From: Clostridiaceae bacterium
GTDB lineage: Bacteria > Bacillota > Clostridia > DSM-8532
Assembly: GCA_012519655.1 (NCBI GenBank)
Contig: JAAYPS010000097.1
Coordinates: 1 to 46,690, forward strand
Reading direction: 5' to 3'
DNA length: 46,690 nt
Part shown: positions 1 to 8,833 of the stretch, in pieces
Layout: every line of letters begins with the position of its first letter
How positions within the stretch are numbered: the first letter of the stretch is position 1
Notes under the pieces: generated by a model
Told to the model about the DNA's origin: nothing
The model's database searches: none
Seen by the model: the letters and a program-made list of their open reading frames with translations, nothing else
Program-made: the position numbers and the translations under genes

Positions 1-1281
1 AAAATACTCGGTTATTTCAAGACCGCTGCGTATAGCATAATTCTGCCCACGATCCTCAGGATAAATTTGCGACATAGATGTCAAGTATAAACCCTCCATA
101 GGAGTTTTAATATCAGGTATGAGTTTAGAGTAACCAGTCCTTACCACAGGTTGTGAATCCTTTGCTCTGTTAATATGAATATTTTTAATCCATTCTTCTT
201 TAAAATCAGGAAAAATCTTTTTAAGTCCTTTAATAAACAATTCTTTTATTTCTTCATCATCTTGGATGAAAAGCTTATTTGTTGTATCTAAATACCTTGA
301 TAGATAAACAATGTGAGAGTTATATTTATGACTTTTGATCAATTTACTATGTTCAATGACCAAAACGAAGGGTATCTCCTTGTCTGCAACCGTCATCCAG
401 TAATTTGGAGACAGACTTTCAGAAAGCTCAAGAATAGCACAAATATTTGCTTTGTATTTGATTTTTCTAAGCTTGTCAAGGTAGTGCTGTCCCATTCCTT
501 TTATGACATATGATAGCTTTTCAGGTGATGCTGTAAAGATAACATTGTCATATTCTTCAGTACCAGAGGCGCTTTTTACTGTAAATTTATCGTGGGCTTT
601 AGATATTTCTGTAACACCATCATTAAGACGAATTTCACCTTTATTTGTTTTAATTTTGTTAGCCATAGCTTCATACAATTTTATAAAGCTTCCATCCATG
701 TACCCTAAAAGTTCCTTGTTTATGTTTTTCCCTCTGCTTGAGCCGCGAAGTTTAAATTTATTCCATATCCAAGTTGCAGCAATTTTATCGCTATCTATAT
801 CAAACTTAGAATTTAAGAGGGGTTCCCATACACATTTATAACTTTCCTCACCAGCATTCCTAACAATCCAATCTTTTGCTGTTGTGTCTTCAATAGACAG
901 ATAATCTTTAATAAACCAAGCCTTTATCACCATCAATCCCATTCGTACTCTGCTAATAAATGACAAAGGTTTAAACATTAAAAGATCAATAGGGGAGGTG
1001 AAGGGGTATATTTCATTGTTTATATAAATTACATTTGATGGCTCATACCATTTAAGGTCATTTTCAAGACCAAGTTCTTTTATTGCATCAATTATAATGG
1101 TGTCATTTGTAAATATATGATGATAATACACTTCCAGCAGATCGTCGCCTATAGGAATAGCCGCTGCTAAGCCACCTAACTTATCTGATTTTTCATAAAC
1201 AGTAACACTATGACCTTTCTCGGATAATTTCCAACCAGCAGTAAGACCAGTTGCGCCTGCACCAATAATAGCTATTTTCAT
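1..1281 (-). CDS. FAD-dependent oxidoreductase (protoporphyrinogen oxidase / amine oxidase-like), partial
   Basis: An open frame of 427 codons starts at ATG 1281 and is still open at base 1, so the C-terminus lies outside the window. The first residues, MKIAIIGAGATGLTAGWKLS, form a Rossmann FAD-binding fold with the GxGxxG dinucleotide motif. An acidic residue ends the second strand (VYEKSDKLGG, residues about 28-37), as in the NAD(P)/FAD oxidoreductase group that includes HemY-like and UDP-galactopyranose mutase-like flavoproteins. The end of the visible part (TSMSQIYPEDRGQNYAIRSG) resembles the C-terminal FAD-binding segment of this group. It is the last gene of a leftward operon after GtrA and a DUF2298-like membrane protein, 78 bp downstream of the latter, which suggests a role in modifying a surface or lipid-linked sugar. 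The substrate is unknown. The ribosome site is a weak GGAGG-like stretch (complement of cctcc, 1290-1294). Confidence 0.8.
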   Translation of the reverse strand, partial: MKIAIIGAGATGLTAGWKLSEKGHSVTVYEKSDKLGGLAAAIPIGDDLLEVYYHHIFTNDTIIIDAIKELGLENDLKWYEPSNVIYINNEIYPFTSPIDLLMFKPLSFISRVRMGLMVIKAWFIKDYLSIEDTTAKDWIVRNAGEESYKCVWEPLLNSKFDIDSDKIAATWIWNKFKLRGSSRGKNINKELLGYMDGSFIKLYEAMANKIKTNKGEIRLNDGVTEISKAHDKFTVKSASGTEEYDNVIFTASPEKLSYVIKGMGQHYLDKLRKIKYKANICAILELSESLSPNYWMTVADKEIPFVLVIEHSKLIKSHKYNSHIVYLSRYLDTTNKLFIQDDEEIKELFIKGLKKIFPDFKEEWIKNIHINRAKDSQPVVRTGYSKLIPDIKTPMEGLYLTSMSQIYPEDRGQNYAIRSGLEITEYF

Positions 1282-1359
1282 ATAATCAAGCCTCCAAAGA
1301 CATATTATCTGATTTATTACATTTAGTATATTATAGTATTAATATTTTTATTTTGCCTA

Positions 1360-3606
1360 CTATTTTACTTCATATATAGTGATATCATTGCTTTGAAAAG
1401 CAATTGTAAATAACTCTTTAAAAATACTTTCATCAAGATCATACTCTGTAGCTTCCCGATTTTGTTCTTCAACAACAATATAGTCAATACCTTCGGATAC
1501 TGCAAGCTGTCTTAATTCATCCGGAACTGTTGAGTTATAAATCTTTTTCATAACCTTCTCTCTTGTGCTAATATCATAGCCTGCAGTTATAGTAAAGTAT
1601 GGATAACCATTATAAACGCTCCTACCTGCTAGCATTATTGACATTGGGGCTCCGTAATGCGTCATATAATGAGTAAGAAATATATCGTCAGGATTTGTCT
1701 CATTTTTTACCCAAACGTGAACGGCATCTCTTTGGTTATAAGAAACATTGTTTTTGTCAAGATTATAAAGAGTTATCATATCTACGATACCTGTACAACT
1801 TAGCAAAAATGCTAGGTAAAGAGCAATGAAATTGGAGATTTTCTTGGGTTTAAACAATTCAGATAGTAAATCAGCAACGGGTATATTTAGAAGCATGACC
1901 GATTGCATAATATATTTATGGTTCACAGTAATATCTGGTGTTAGTTGAAGGGTTGACGCTAAAATTATTGGACTTAGAAAAACCGGAATCAAAAACACAG
2001 ACATATCACTCACATGAATATTATTATCTTTCATAAAAATAACAGCAAGAAAGCAAAAGTAAGCTCCTAATATTATTACTTTCCAAAATAAGTTAATAGC
2101 TGGCATAAACATTATGAGAATTATTATCGAGATACTTGAAAGTAAAATACCAATCCACTTTCTTTTGCGTACTGTATATGCAATATATACTCCAACAAGA
2201 ATAAAAGGGAGAATTCCTAATAGCTCTATGAAATATGAGAGAATATGGTGTAAACTATCTGACTTAGCTAAAAATCCAGGAGTGTACTGTAAAGAAACAA
2301 CTCCTGTTCCAGTGCCAGCAAAAAGTCTTGATTGTAAAGTTGAAAGAATAAATGTAATTACTGCAGTTATAAGATATTCAAGCTTGTGCTTTGAAAGTGC
2401 TGCCATTATAAATAATACAGAAATTGCACCAATTACTACAGCTCCATTCCAAAATGCCAAAAGACCAAGTATGAGTCCTGCTAGTACACAGGGCATTATT
2501 GATTTGCATACCCAAGCTTTTTTTGAAAACATAATGGTAATAATATACTCTATAATAATAGATCTATTTGTGCTTGAAAATTCACTTTTATATCCTTTTT
2601 TGACATTATTAATTTGCTTTTTAATATATTCTATTGTATCTACAAAAATAGGGAGCATGAGAAAAAGGGATAGGATAAAAAGGCCAAGAGCAAAAGCAAA
2701 ATGTCTTTGATTAATATATACTTTCTGTGTCCAAAGCCCCCATCCTTCATTAAGAGTATTACCTATATGTTCTCTAAAAGTACCGTCAGCATTTCTATTT
2801 TTAGCTATTGCATATAAAAAATCATTAGGACTCGAAAACTCGCTTGCGAATGTGAAAAAAGAAAAGGAGCTTCGAAAAGTAAAAAGTACACAAGTAATAA
2901 TGCCTGCAAGTATCTTCTTGGTTAGAAAGGTTGCAAGAGAATATAACAGCATATTTAAGCATATTAGAGAAAGAATGCTCGGGATATTTAAGGCTTGTGG
3001 CAAGGGTAATCCTAGATATTCAAGGTTGCCTGCCATAAAATAAAACATAAAATGATATCTGATTGTACCATCAGGAAAATGAGGGTATTGTGTGGGGAAG
3101 TTACTACCTAAAGAGAATGAACGGATTACAGGCAGGTTAGCACCAAAATCACTGAAAGCAGAAACTCCTACCTTGAGTATGTCTCCATCTATAAATAAAG
3201 AACGGTTTATAAAGAAAGCCCAAAATATAGTTGAAGCTATTATTACAAACCATTCTGATTTCTTAATATTTATGGATATCCGCCTTTTAATATTATATAA
3301 AAACTTCTCTATACGTTTTTTTTGCAAAAAAGCAATAAAAAGTATTATCAACAAAGCCAACAAAAAAGAAAATATGTTTGCGTAAAGTAAAGAAGAACCT
3401 GAATCCTTAAAGGCTAATGCCAAAAAATAAGTTATCCAGGAAAGGATTAGTGTACCTACTAAATACGATGCTGGAAAAAGCAAGAAAGTAGGGCTTACAA
3501 CATTGTTGGAATTTAACAAGATAATTCTTGACTGCCAGTAAGGCTTTAAAAAAAGCACGATGGACGCGCCCAACAATATTGAAATTATTATATATAACAA
3601 AGCCAT
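1360..3606 (-). CDS. Large polytopic membrane protein, DUF2298-like (probable GT-C-type fold)
   Basis: This 748-residue protein is very hydrophobic, with many membrane segments spread along its length and a soluble C-terminal part (about residues 610-748). Residues 151-155 (FSDFG) and 184-190 (YHFMFYF) occupy the places of the MDFG and YYYFG motifs of the DUF2298 protein encoded divergently at 4466. The C-terminal domains of the two also correspond (a VxxWxxNE/N stretch, an AGRxVYNGYP-like region, then an IDYIVVEEQ / VEYIVIGKL strand). I therefore read it as a diverged member of that family. DUF2298 proteins have no settled function; the architecture resembles GT-C glycosyltransferases that use polyprenyl-phosphate sugars. 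The start has a good ribosome site (GGAGGAG, 8 nt upstream). It lies 72 bp after gtrA in the same operon. Function is inferred, not shown. Confidence 0.75.
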   Translation of the reverse strand: MALLYIIISILLGASIVLFLKPYWQSRIILLNSNNVVSPTFLLFPASYLVGTLILSWITYFLALAFKDSGSSLLYANIFSFLLALLIILFIAFLQKKRIEKFLYNIKRRISINIKKSEWFVIIASTIFWAFFINRSLFIDGDILKVGVSAFSDFGANLPVIRSFSLGSNFPTQYPHFPDGTIRYHFMFYFMAGNLEYLGLPLPQALNIPSILSLICLNMLLYSLATFLTKKILAGIITCVLFTFRSSFSFFTFASEFSSPNDFLYAIAKNRNADGTFREHIGNTLNEGWGLWTQKVYINQRHFAFALGLFILSLFLMLPIFVDTIEYIKKQINNVKKGYKSEFSSTNRSIIIEYIITIMFSKKAWVCKSIMPCVLAGLILGLLAFWNGAVVIGAISVLFIMAALSKHKLEYLITAVITFILSTLQSRLFAGTGTGVVSLQYTPGFLAKSDSLHHILSYFIELLGILPFILVGVYIAYTVRKRKWIGILLSSISIIILIMFMPAINLFWKVIILGAYFCFLAVIFMKDNNIHVSDMSVFLIPVFLSPIILASTLQLTPDITVNHKYIMQSVMLLNIPVADLLSELFKPKKISNFIALYLAFLLSCTGIVDMITLYNLDKNNVSYNQRDAVHVWVKNETNPDDIFLTHYMTHYGAPMSIMLAGRSVYNGYPYFTITAGYDISTREKVMKKIYNSTVPDELRQLAVSEGIDYIVVEEQNREATEYDLDESIFKELFTIAFQSNDITIYEVK

Positions 3607-3678
3607 GAGTACTCCTCCGACTAAAATTAATTTAATAATAAAAGCCTGCTACAAAAATCAACATTGTAAATATAAATA

Positions 3679-4134
3679 TTAGTCCTTATAAATGACTTTT
3701 TTATATAATATAAAGTTCCAGGAAACAATAAACACCATAATAATTACTTTGGGTAGGTAATATGGTATCCATGGCGTTGCTGGGAACATGTATTCTAAAA
3801 GCTTTGTAATTGCTGTAAACAGAAGAATGTTTCCTACAACCATATTAAAGAAAAATAGAAGTCCATAAGAAAATAGTTGCTTTTTGAAGTTTTTATGAGA
3901 TTTAAAGGTAAAAAATTTATTAAGTAAGAAATTAAACCAAAATATAAATGTATAAACCAGTATATTAGTTACAACGTCGTGCAATGGTAAAATTCTTCGA
4001 AATATAAGAAACAAAACGTACTCAATAGTGAAAGTGGTTATCCCTACTATTAAATACCGTATTAATTTTTTAATTGAATCGGGATTTAAAAACTCCTCTG
4101 AAATTTTATCTATTATTGTACGTATTCCAATCAT
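3679..4134 (-). CDS. GtrA-family membrane protein
   Basis: The 151-residue protein has four hydrophobic segments and the family pattern RYLIVGITTFTIEYVLFLIF near the N-terminus (about residues 25-44). It also has a NFLLNKFFTFKSHK motif (about residues 88-101) between the second and third segments. GtrA-like proteins are thought to help flip or transfer polyprenyl-phosphate-linked sugars across the membrane. The start ATG at 4134 follows AGGAG at a normal distance. It is the first gene of the leftward operon with the DUF2298-like protein and the flavoprotein, which fits a glycan-assembly role. A matching promoter (TTGCAC, 17 bp, TATAAT) lies about 145 bp upstream. Confidence 0.88.
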   Translation of the reverse strand: MIGIRTIIDKISEEFLNPDSIKKLIRYLIVGITTFTIEYVLFLIFRRILPLHDVVTNILVYTFIFWFNFLLNKFFTFKSHKNFKKQLFSYGLLFFFNMVVGNILLFTAITKLLEYMFPATPWIPYYLPKVIIMVFIVSWNFILYKKVIYKD

Positions 4135-4280
4135 TTAAAATCTCCTAGTTAAATAAAAGTTCTCAAAGTGAACTTCTCTTTACATAACAAAGTTGTTTTT
4201 GACTTAGACCATATTTACATTACATACAGTTATTCACAAATCTGAACTAACTGATAAATATATAATATCCAGTAGAAATA

Positions 4281-4309
4281 ATTATATCAGCTGGAAAAGT
4301 ATAGTGCAA
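4281..4309 (-). promoter_or_regulatory. Predicted sigma-A promoter of the gtrA operon
   Basis: Read on the minus strand, TTGCAC (4309-4304) is followed after 17 bp by a perfect TATAAT (4286-4281). It lies about 145 bp before the gtrA start. A leader dyad AAGTTC / GAACTT (4157-4162 and 4170-4175) lies between the promoter and the ribosome site. Confidence 0.6.
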
Positions 4310-4314
4310 ATAGT

Positions 4315-4344
4315 TAGACAAAAGCTGAGCATCTTTGATATAAT
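4315..4344 (+). promoter_or_regulatory. Predicted sigma-A promoter of the rightward DUF2298 gene
   Basis: TAGACA (4315-4320), 18-bp spacer, TATAAT (4339-4344). Its -35 box is only 5 bp from the -35 box of the opposite-facing gtrA promoter, making a compact divergent promoter. The expected transcript carries a leader of about 115 nt. Confidence 0.6.
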
Positions 4345-4350
4345 ATCGTT

Positions 4351-4465
4351 GCTATGAAAGGCGAGAAATAATTATTCCAAGGTGCATCGACAAAAGCCTT
4401 GATTATGGAATTTTGCGATGCTAATAATTTAAGTACCGCTGTACAAGAAACAGGGAGGAAGTAAA
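4351..4465 (+). other. Structured 5' leader of the DUF2298 gene
   Basis: With the rest of 4141-4465, this is the gene-free space between the two divergent glycan units. The leader can form a hairpin from 4384 to 4421: GCATCG plus CAAAA (one bulged A) pairs with TTTTG plus CGATGC, 11 pairs in all. A short CTGT/ACAG stem sits just before the GGGAGG ribosome site. AAGGC (4358-4362) is complementary to GCCTT (4396-4400) in the loop, so a pseudoknot or alternative pairing is possible. I do not recognise a known riboswitch class. Confidence 0.35.
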
Positions 4466-6733
4466 ATGGCTAAACCACTTAACTATTTAAAATTTCTTAC
4501 AAGATTAATACCATATTTATTATTGCCTTTTACTATTCTTTTTTGGGCATTAATATTAAAAAATGAGTTTCTATATGTTATTAATTGGTGGGCAGTTATT
4601 TTATTTTTAGGTGTTCTTTTCCTACCCATGTCGAAGAACATATTTTATACATTTACAGATAAGGGTTTTATATTTTCAAAAGTTATAGCATTGGCAATCA
4701 GCTCATACATGTTTTGGTTTCTATCAAACTTAAAAATTCTGAAGATAACAACATTTAGTTGTTGGAGTGTAACCATTTTATGTGGTGTAATTACTTACAT
4801 TGTTTTCTATAAAAACCCGAAGAATGTAACAAGCATATTCGATAAGGATGTTATCAACTGGGTTCTGATAGGCGAAAGTATCTTTCTTTTTTCTTTGAGC
4901 TTTTGGACATACCTAAGAGGCTTTAATCCACGTATTGAAGGACTCGAGAAGTTTATGGATTTTGGATTTGTAAACAGTATTCTGCGTTCTGGCTATGTAC
5001 CTCCACAAGATATGTGGTTTGCAGGTAAATCAATAAACTATTATTATTTTGGTCAGTATGTAACGGCATTTTTGACAAGCTTAAGCAGGTTAGAAACTGA
5101 AATTGCATATAATATTATGATGGCAACACTGTTTGCTTTCAGCATGGTGCTTTGTTTTACAATCGTCACAAATATGTTAAAAGGTCATGGAATTACTCAA
5201 AAAGCCCCTGTGATATTAGGTGGTTTAATAGCTTCTGCACTAGTTTCTTTAGGTGGTAATCTTCATTCTTTTTTTTATGGGATTCTACCTAAGTTCTCAA
5301 AAGAAGAGAATAATTATTGGTTTCCAGATGCGACCAGATATATAGGTTATAATCCTGAAACCAATGATAAAACAATACATGAATTTCCCGTATATTCATT
5401 TGTTGTATCGGATTTACATGCCCATGTAGTAAACATGATTTTCGTTCTTACTATAATTGGTATACTGTTAGCGATATTTAGAAAGATACAGTCCAAAGCT
5501 TACGAGAATCTGCAATCCCAATCCCAATACCGTATTAATGAATTGTTTTTTCCAGAAATGCTGTTGATAGGACTATTTATTGGAATATTTCAGATGTCCA
5601 ATTACTGGGATTTCCCAATATACCTAACAGTGTGTATTTTTGTATTCGTATGTGCAGGGATAAGAAGTTATGGTTTTAGTAAAAAAGCCTGGGCGGTTAC
5701 TGTTATACGTTTTACATTAGTATTGTTATTATCGCTACTATTTGCTCTTCCATTTAACTTGTCTTTTGAAAAAATGTCCTCTCAGATCCGTATTGCTAAG
5801 AATCATTCATTACCACATCAGTTATTTGTGTTATGGGGATATCAATTTATTTTTGTATTAATTTTCTTTTGTGTAATAGTATATGCGGAACAAAATCTAA
5901 TATGGAGACGTGCTAAAGGTGAGGAACGATTAGAAATACGCAAGAATATGGGGTTCTTTGATAGAGTAAGAAGTGTTCTTGAAAAGTACTCATTGGAGGA
6001 TGTATTTGCAGTAATCCTATGCATATCAGGAATAGGATTAATTTTTATTCCTGAGCTTGTTTATGTAAAGGATATTTATGAAAGAGGATACGCAAGAGCA
6101 AATACTATGTTTAAACTTACTTTTCAAGCCTTTATTATGCTTGGACTTGCATGTGGTTACATTTTTATACGAATAAGAAAGACACCATATCAAGGTTGGA
6201 GAATAGTAGTAGCAAGAATAATAACTGTGATCATGATTGTATTACCTATGATATATCCATTTTACGCCATACCAAGCTGGTATAAAGATATGGATGTTAA
6301 AAACTATCAGGGAATTGATGGTCTTGCATTTTTGGAAAAGGAGTATCCAGACGATTATGAGCTTATATATTGGCTCCGCAATAATATTCAAGGGCAACCC
6401 GTTGTACTTGAGGCTAATGGTGACAGCTATACCTATAACTGCAGAATATCTATGGCGACAGGTCTTCCAACAATTCAAGGGTGGTTTACGCATGAATGGC
6501 TGTGGAGAGACGATGTAACTTTAGTTCAAGAACGTATAGATGATGTTATGACAATATATGAATCAGATGATGTGGAACAAACAAAAGAGCTCCTGGACCA
6601 ATACCAAGTGGAATATATTGTTATAGGCAAACTTGAATATAAAAAATATCCGAACTTAAATGAGAATAAACTAATGAGTTTTGGCTCAGTGGTGTTTGAG
6701 AGACCTGATATTAAGTTAATAAAAGTTGAATAA
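4466..6733 (+). CDS. DUF2298 / Chlor_Arch_YYY-family membrane protein
   Basis: The 755-residue polytopic membrane protein carries the hallmarks of the DUF2298 (TIGR03662 'YYY') family: FNPRIEGLEKFMDFG at residues 153-167, the YYYFG motif at 192-196, and a FPVYSFVVSDLHAHVVNM stretch around residue 310. The family is known from Archaea, Chloroflexi and a few clostridia; its biochemical role is not established, though the layout (long membrane part, soluble C-terminal part from about residue 620) resembles GT-C glycosyltransferases. The ATG follows GGGAGG. It stands alone on its strand, divergent from gtrA and a shorter-motif homologue, so the two large proteins may be paired partners in one glycan pathway. 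That is inference from context. Confidence 0.85.
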   Translation: MAKPLNYLKFLTRLIPYLLLPFTILFWALILKNEFLYVINWWAVILFLGVLFLPMSKNIFYTFTDKGFIFSKVIALAISSYMFWFLSNLKILKITTFSCWSVTILCGVITYIVFYKNPKNVTSIFDKDVINWVLIGESIFLFSLSFWTYLRGFNPRIEGLEKFMDFGFVNSILRSGYVPPQDMWFAGKSINYYYFGQYVTAFLTSLSRLETEIAYNIMMATLFAFSMVLCFTIVTNMLKGHGITQKAPVILGGLIASALVSLGGNLHSFFYGILPKFSKEENNYWFPDATRYIGYNPETNDKTIHEFPVYSFVVSDLHAHVVNMIFVLTIIGILLAIFRKIQSKAYENLQSQSQYRINELFFPEMLLIGLFIGIFQMSNYWDFPIYLTVCIFVFVCAGIRSYGFSKKAWAVTVIRFTLVLLLSLLFALPFNLSFEKMSSQIRIAKNHSLPHQLFVLWGYQFIFVLIFFCVIVYAEQNLIWRRAKGEERLEIRKNMGFFDRVRSVLEKYSLEDVFAVILCISGIGLIFIPELVYVKDIYERGYARANTMFKLTFQAFIMLGLACGYIFIRIRKTPYQGWRIVVARIITVIMIVLPMIYPFYAIPSWYKDMDVKNYQGIDGLAFLEKEYPDDYELIYWLRNNIQGQPVVLEANGDSYTYNCRISMATGLPTIQGWFTHEWLWRDDVTLVQERIDDVMTIYESDDVEQTKELLDQYQVEYIVIGKLEYKKYPNLNENKLMSFGSVVFERPDIKLIKVE

Positions 6734-7313
6734 TATTGTAATGAGTAATGCGCATTAAATAATGCGGCATTATCTTAGATTTACTGAATTCGTATCATCT
6801 TAAATCGTATTAAAATTTGTGAGCATAAACTATCATTTTATTAGGATTGCTCCCAACAGTAGCAAGATAAATGTCGCATAATATAAATGGGTTGAAACTA
6901 ATAAATATTCAGAAAAAAAAGCACATATTGTATGTATTTAATAAAATAATGCCAATTATAAACAAATGTGCTTTTCCAGATTAAAAAATATGAAATTATT
7001 TAAACAACATCTATTATTAAAAGGAGGAACAAAATGAAAAAAAGTTAATGAATGTTGTCATGTATATAATATACCACAATAAAGATAAAATTACCATTAA
7101 GAGAAGATTAAAGTTATGAACAATTCGTAAACAAATTATTTAATTTTGTGTATCAACTCCAATAATTAATTATTCTGAGAATGATAAATATTCATGTGAA
7201 AAACAATAAGGTTTTTCGCATAACAAAGCTACATTTTATTAGCAAAGATATTTTGCTTTTTTATACTATATATATTATTATGATGATAATCACGAAATGA
7301 AAGAAGGATACAT
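6734..7313. other. Gene-poor AT-rich spacer with a decayed small reading frame
   Basis: No convincing gene is seen in these 580 bp. An inverted repeat AAAAGCACAT / ATGTGCTTTT (6917-6926, 6966-6975, 40-nt loop) is present. At 7020 a strong ribosome site (AAAGGAGG) leads to an ATG at 7034 that stops after four codons (MKKS). A second ATG overlaps that stop and codes for about 23 residues before another stop. This looks like the remnant of a small gene or a minimal leader peptide. No transposase, tRNA or T-box pattern was found. Confidence 0.4.
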
Positions 7314-8813
7314 ATGAGATATGAAAGCACCCGTGGGGGTCTTACAAATATTAGTTCTGCTGAAGCAATAAAGATGGGAATTGCACCAGATGGTGGGCTT
7401 TTTGTTCCGGACAAAAAAGTAAGCATTGATTTATCTTTTATAGAAGGTTTAGTGAAGGATACTTATCAACAAAGAGCTCAAAAAATTCTGTCGCTTTTTC
7501 TTACTGATTTTGATAAAGTTGAGCTACATGATTGTATAAATAAAGCATATTGTAGCCAATTTTCAGCTAAAGAAATTGCACCTTTAAAGCAGCTTCACGA
7601 TAAGCTCCATATTATGGAACTATGGCATGGACCCACCTGTGCTTTTAAGGATATGGCTTTACAAATTCTTCCTCATTTTATGGTTAAAGCAATTGAAAAA
7701 ACAGGCGAGAAAGCAGAAATTGTTATATTGGTTGCGACTTCTGGCGATACTGGAAAAGCAGCTCTTGAAGGTTTTGCTGATGTGGACGGAACTAAAATAA
7801 TTGTCTTTTATCCAAATGGAGGAGTAAGTGAAATTCAAAAGCTACAAATGGTTACGCAGTCAGGTAACAATGTTAGCACTATAGCTGTTAATGGTAATTT
7901 CGATGATACTCAGACAGGAGTTAAAGAGATTTTTACTGATAATGCCCTTAGCAATGCCATGAGAGAAAAAGGACTTGCATTTTCTTCAGCAAATTCAATA
8001 AACTGGGGTAGACTTGTACCGCAGATTGTATATTATTTTTCTGCATATGCAGATTTATTAAAAGATAATACTATAAATCTTGGAGACAAAATAAATTTTG
8101 TTGTTCCAACTGGTAACTTTGGGAATATTTTAGCAGCTTGGTATGCTATGGATATGGGGCTTCCAGTTAATCGACTCATTTGTGCATCCAATGAAAATAA
8201 TGTGTTGACTGATTTCATTATTAACGGTGTATATGATAGACGAAGACAGTTCTTTAAAACACTATCTCCATCTATGGATATATTGATTTCAAGCAACCTT
8301 GAAAGATTATTGTATGAACTTAGCGGTAGAAATTCTAACTTTGTACGCACATGGATGAATGACTTATCAGAAAAAGGTGAGTATTCGGTGGATGAAGCAA
8401 CCAAAGAACTCATCCAGCAAGTATTTTGGGGTGGTTATTCCAATGATGAAGAAACCATAACATGCATTCAGAGCATTTATGATGATTGCGGGTATGTAAT
8501 GGATACACACACTGCTGTTGCTATGGATGTTTACGATAAGTATGTGATTTATACAGGCGATCTAACACCAACCGTTATTGTTTCAACTGCCAGCCCGTTC
8601 AAGTTTAATAATAGCGTATCCAAAGCACTATTAGGAGATAAAACAGAAGGTTTAAATGAATTTGAACTATTAAATATGCTCTCAGAAAAGACTGGATGGG
8701 ATATACCTAAAGGATTAAAAGATCTTGACAAAAAGCAGATTCTTCACAGAACTGTATGTGAAAAGAATGAAATGAGTAAAACTATGAGGAAAATGCTAAA
8801 TCTAAATGACTAA
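7314..8813 (+). CDS. thrC: Threonine synthase
   Basis: The enzyme converts O-phosphohomoserine to threonine with pyridoxal phosphate. The N-terminus MRYESTRGGLTNISSAEAI and the APDGGLFVPD segment are typical of the long (fungal/Gram-negative-type, about 500 residue) class. The PLP lysine is K112 in HGPTCAFKDMALQ, and the substrate-phosphate loop is the ATSGDTGKAALEGF segment at about residues 142-155. Length (499) is normal for this class. The ATG follows AGAAGG at 7302-7307. It is followed after only 20 bp by hprK and may share its transcript. No other threonine gene is in the window. No leader attenuator was seen in the AT-rich upstream region. Confidence 0.95.
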   Translation: MRYESTRGGLTNISSAEAIKMGIAPDGGLFVPDKKVSIDLSFIEGLVKDTYQQRAQKILSLFLTDFDKVELHDCINKAYCSQFSAKEIAPLKQLHDKLHIMELWHGPTCAFKDMALQILPHFMVKAIEKTGEKAEIVILVATSGDTGKAALEGFADVDGTKIIVFYPNGGVSEIQKLQMVTQSGNNVSTIAVNGNFDDTQTGVKEIFTDNALSNAMREKGLAFSSANSINWGRLVPQIVYYFSAYADLLKDNTINLGDKINFVVPTGNFGNILAAWYAMDMGLPVNRLICASNENNVLTDFIINGVYDRRRQFFKTLSPSMDILISSNLERLLYELSGRNSNFVRTWMNDLSEKGEYSVDEATKELIQQVFWGGYSNDEETITCIQSIYDDCGYVMDTHTAVAMDVYDKYVIYTGDLTPTVIVSTASPFKFNNSVSKALLGDKTEGLNEFELLNMLSEKTGWDIPKGLKDLDKKQILHRTVCEKNEMSKTMRKMLNLND

Positions 8814-8833
8814 AATCAAAGTAGGTGATTATT

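Noticed and set aside
313-841. Two plus-strand frames near the left edge
   Set aside because: They are antisense to a continuous minus-strand flavoprotein frame that covers 1-1281.
4351-4465. Cyclic-di-GMP (GEMM) or other known riboswitch in the DUF2298 leader
   Set aside because: The conserved GEMM core is absent, and no other familiar consensus could be matched.
6917-6975. Intrinsic terminator from AAAAGCACAT / ATGTGCTTTT
   Set aside because: The loop is 40 nt and the arms are weak; the T-run is part of the stem, so efficient termination is unlikely.
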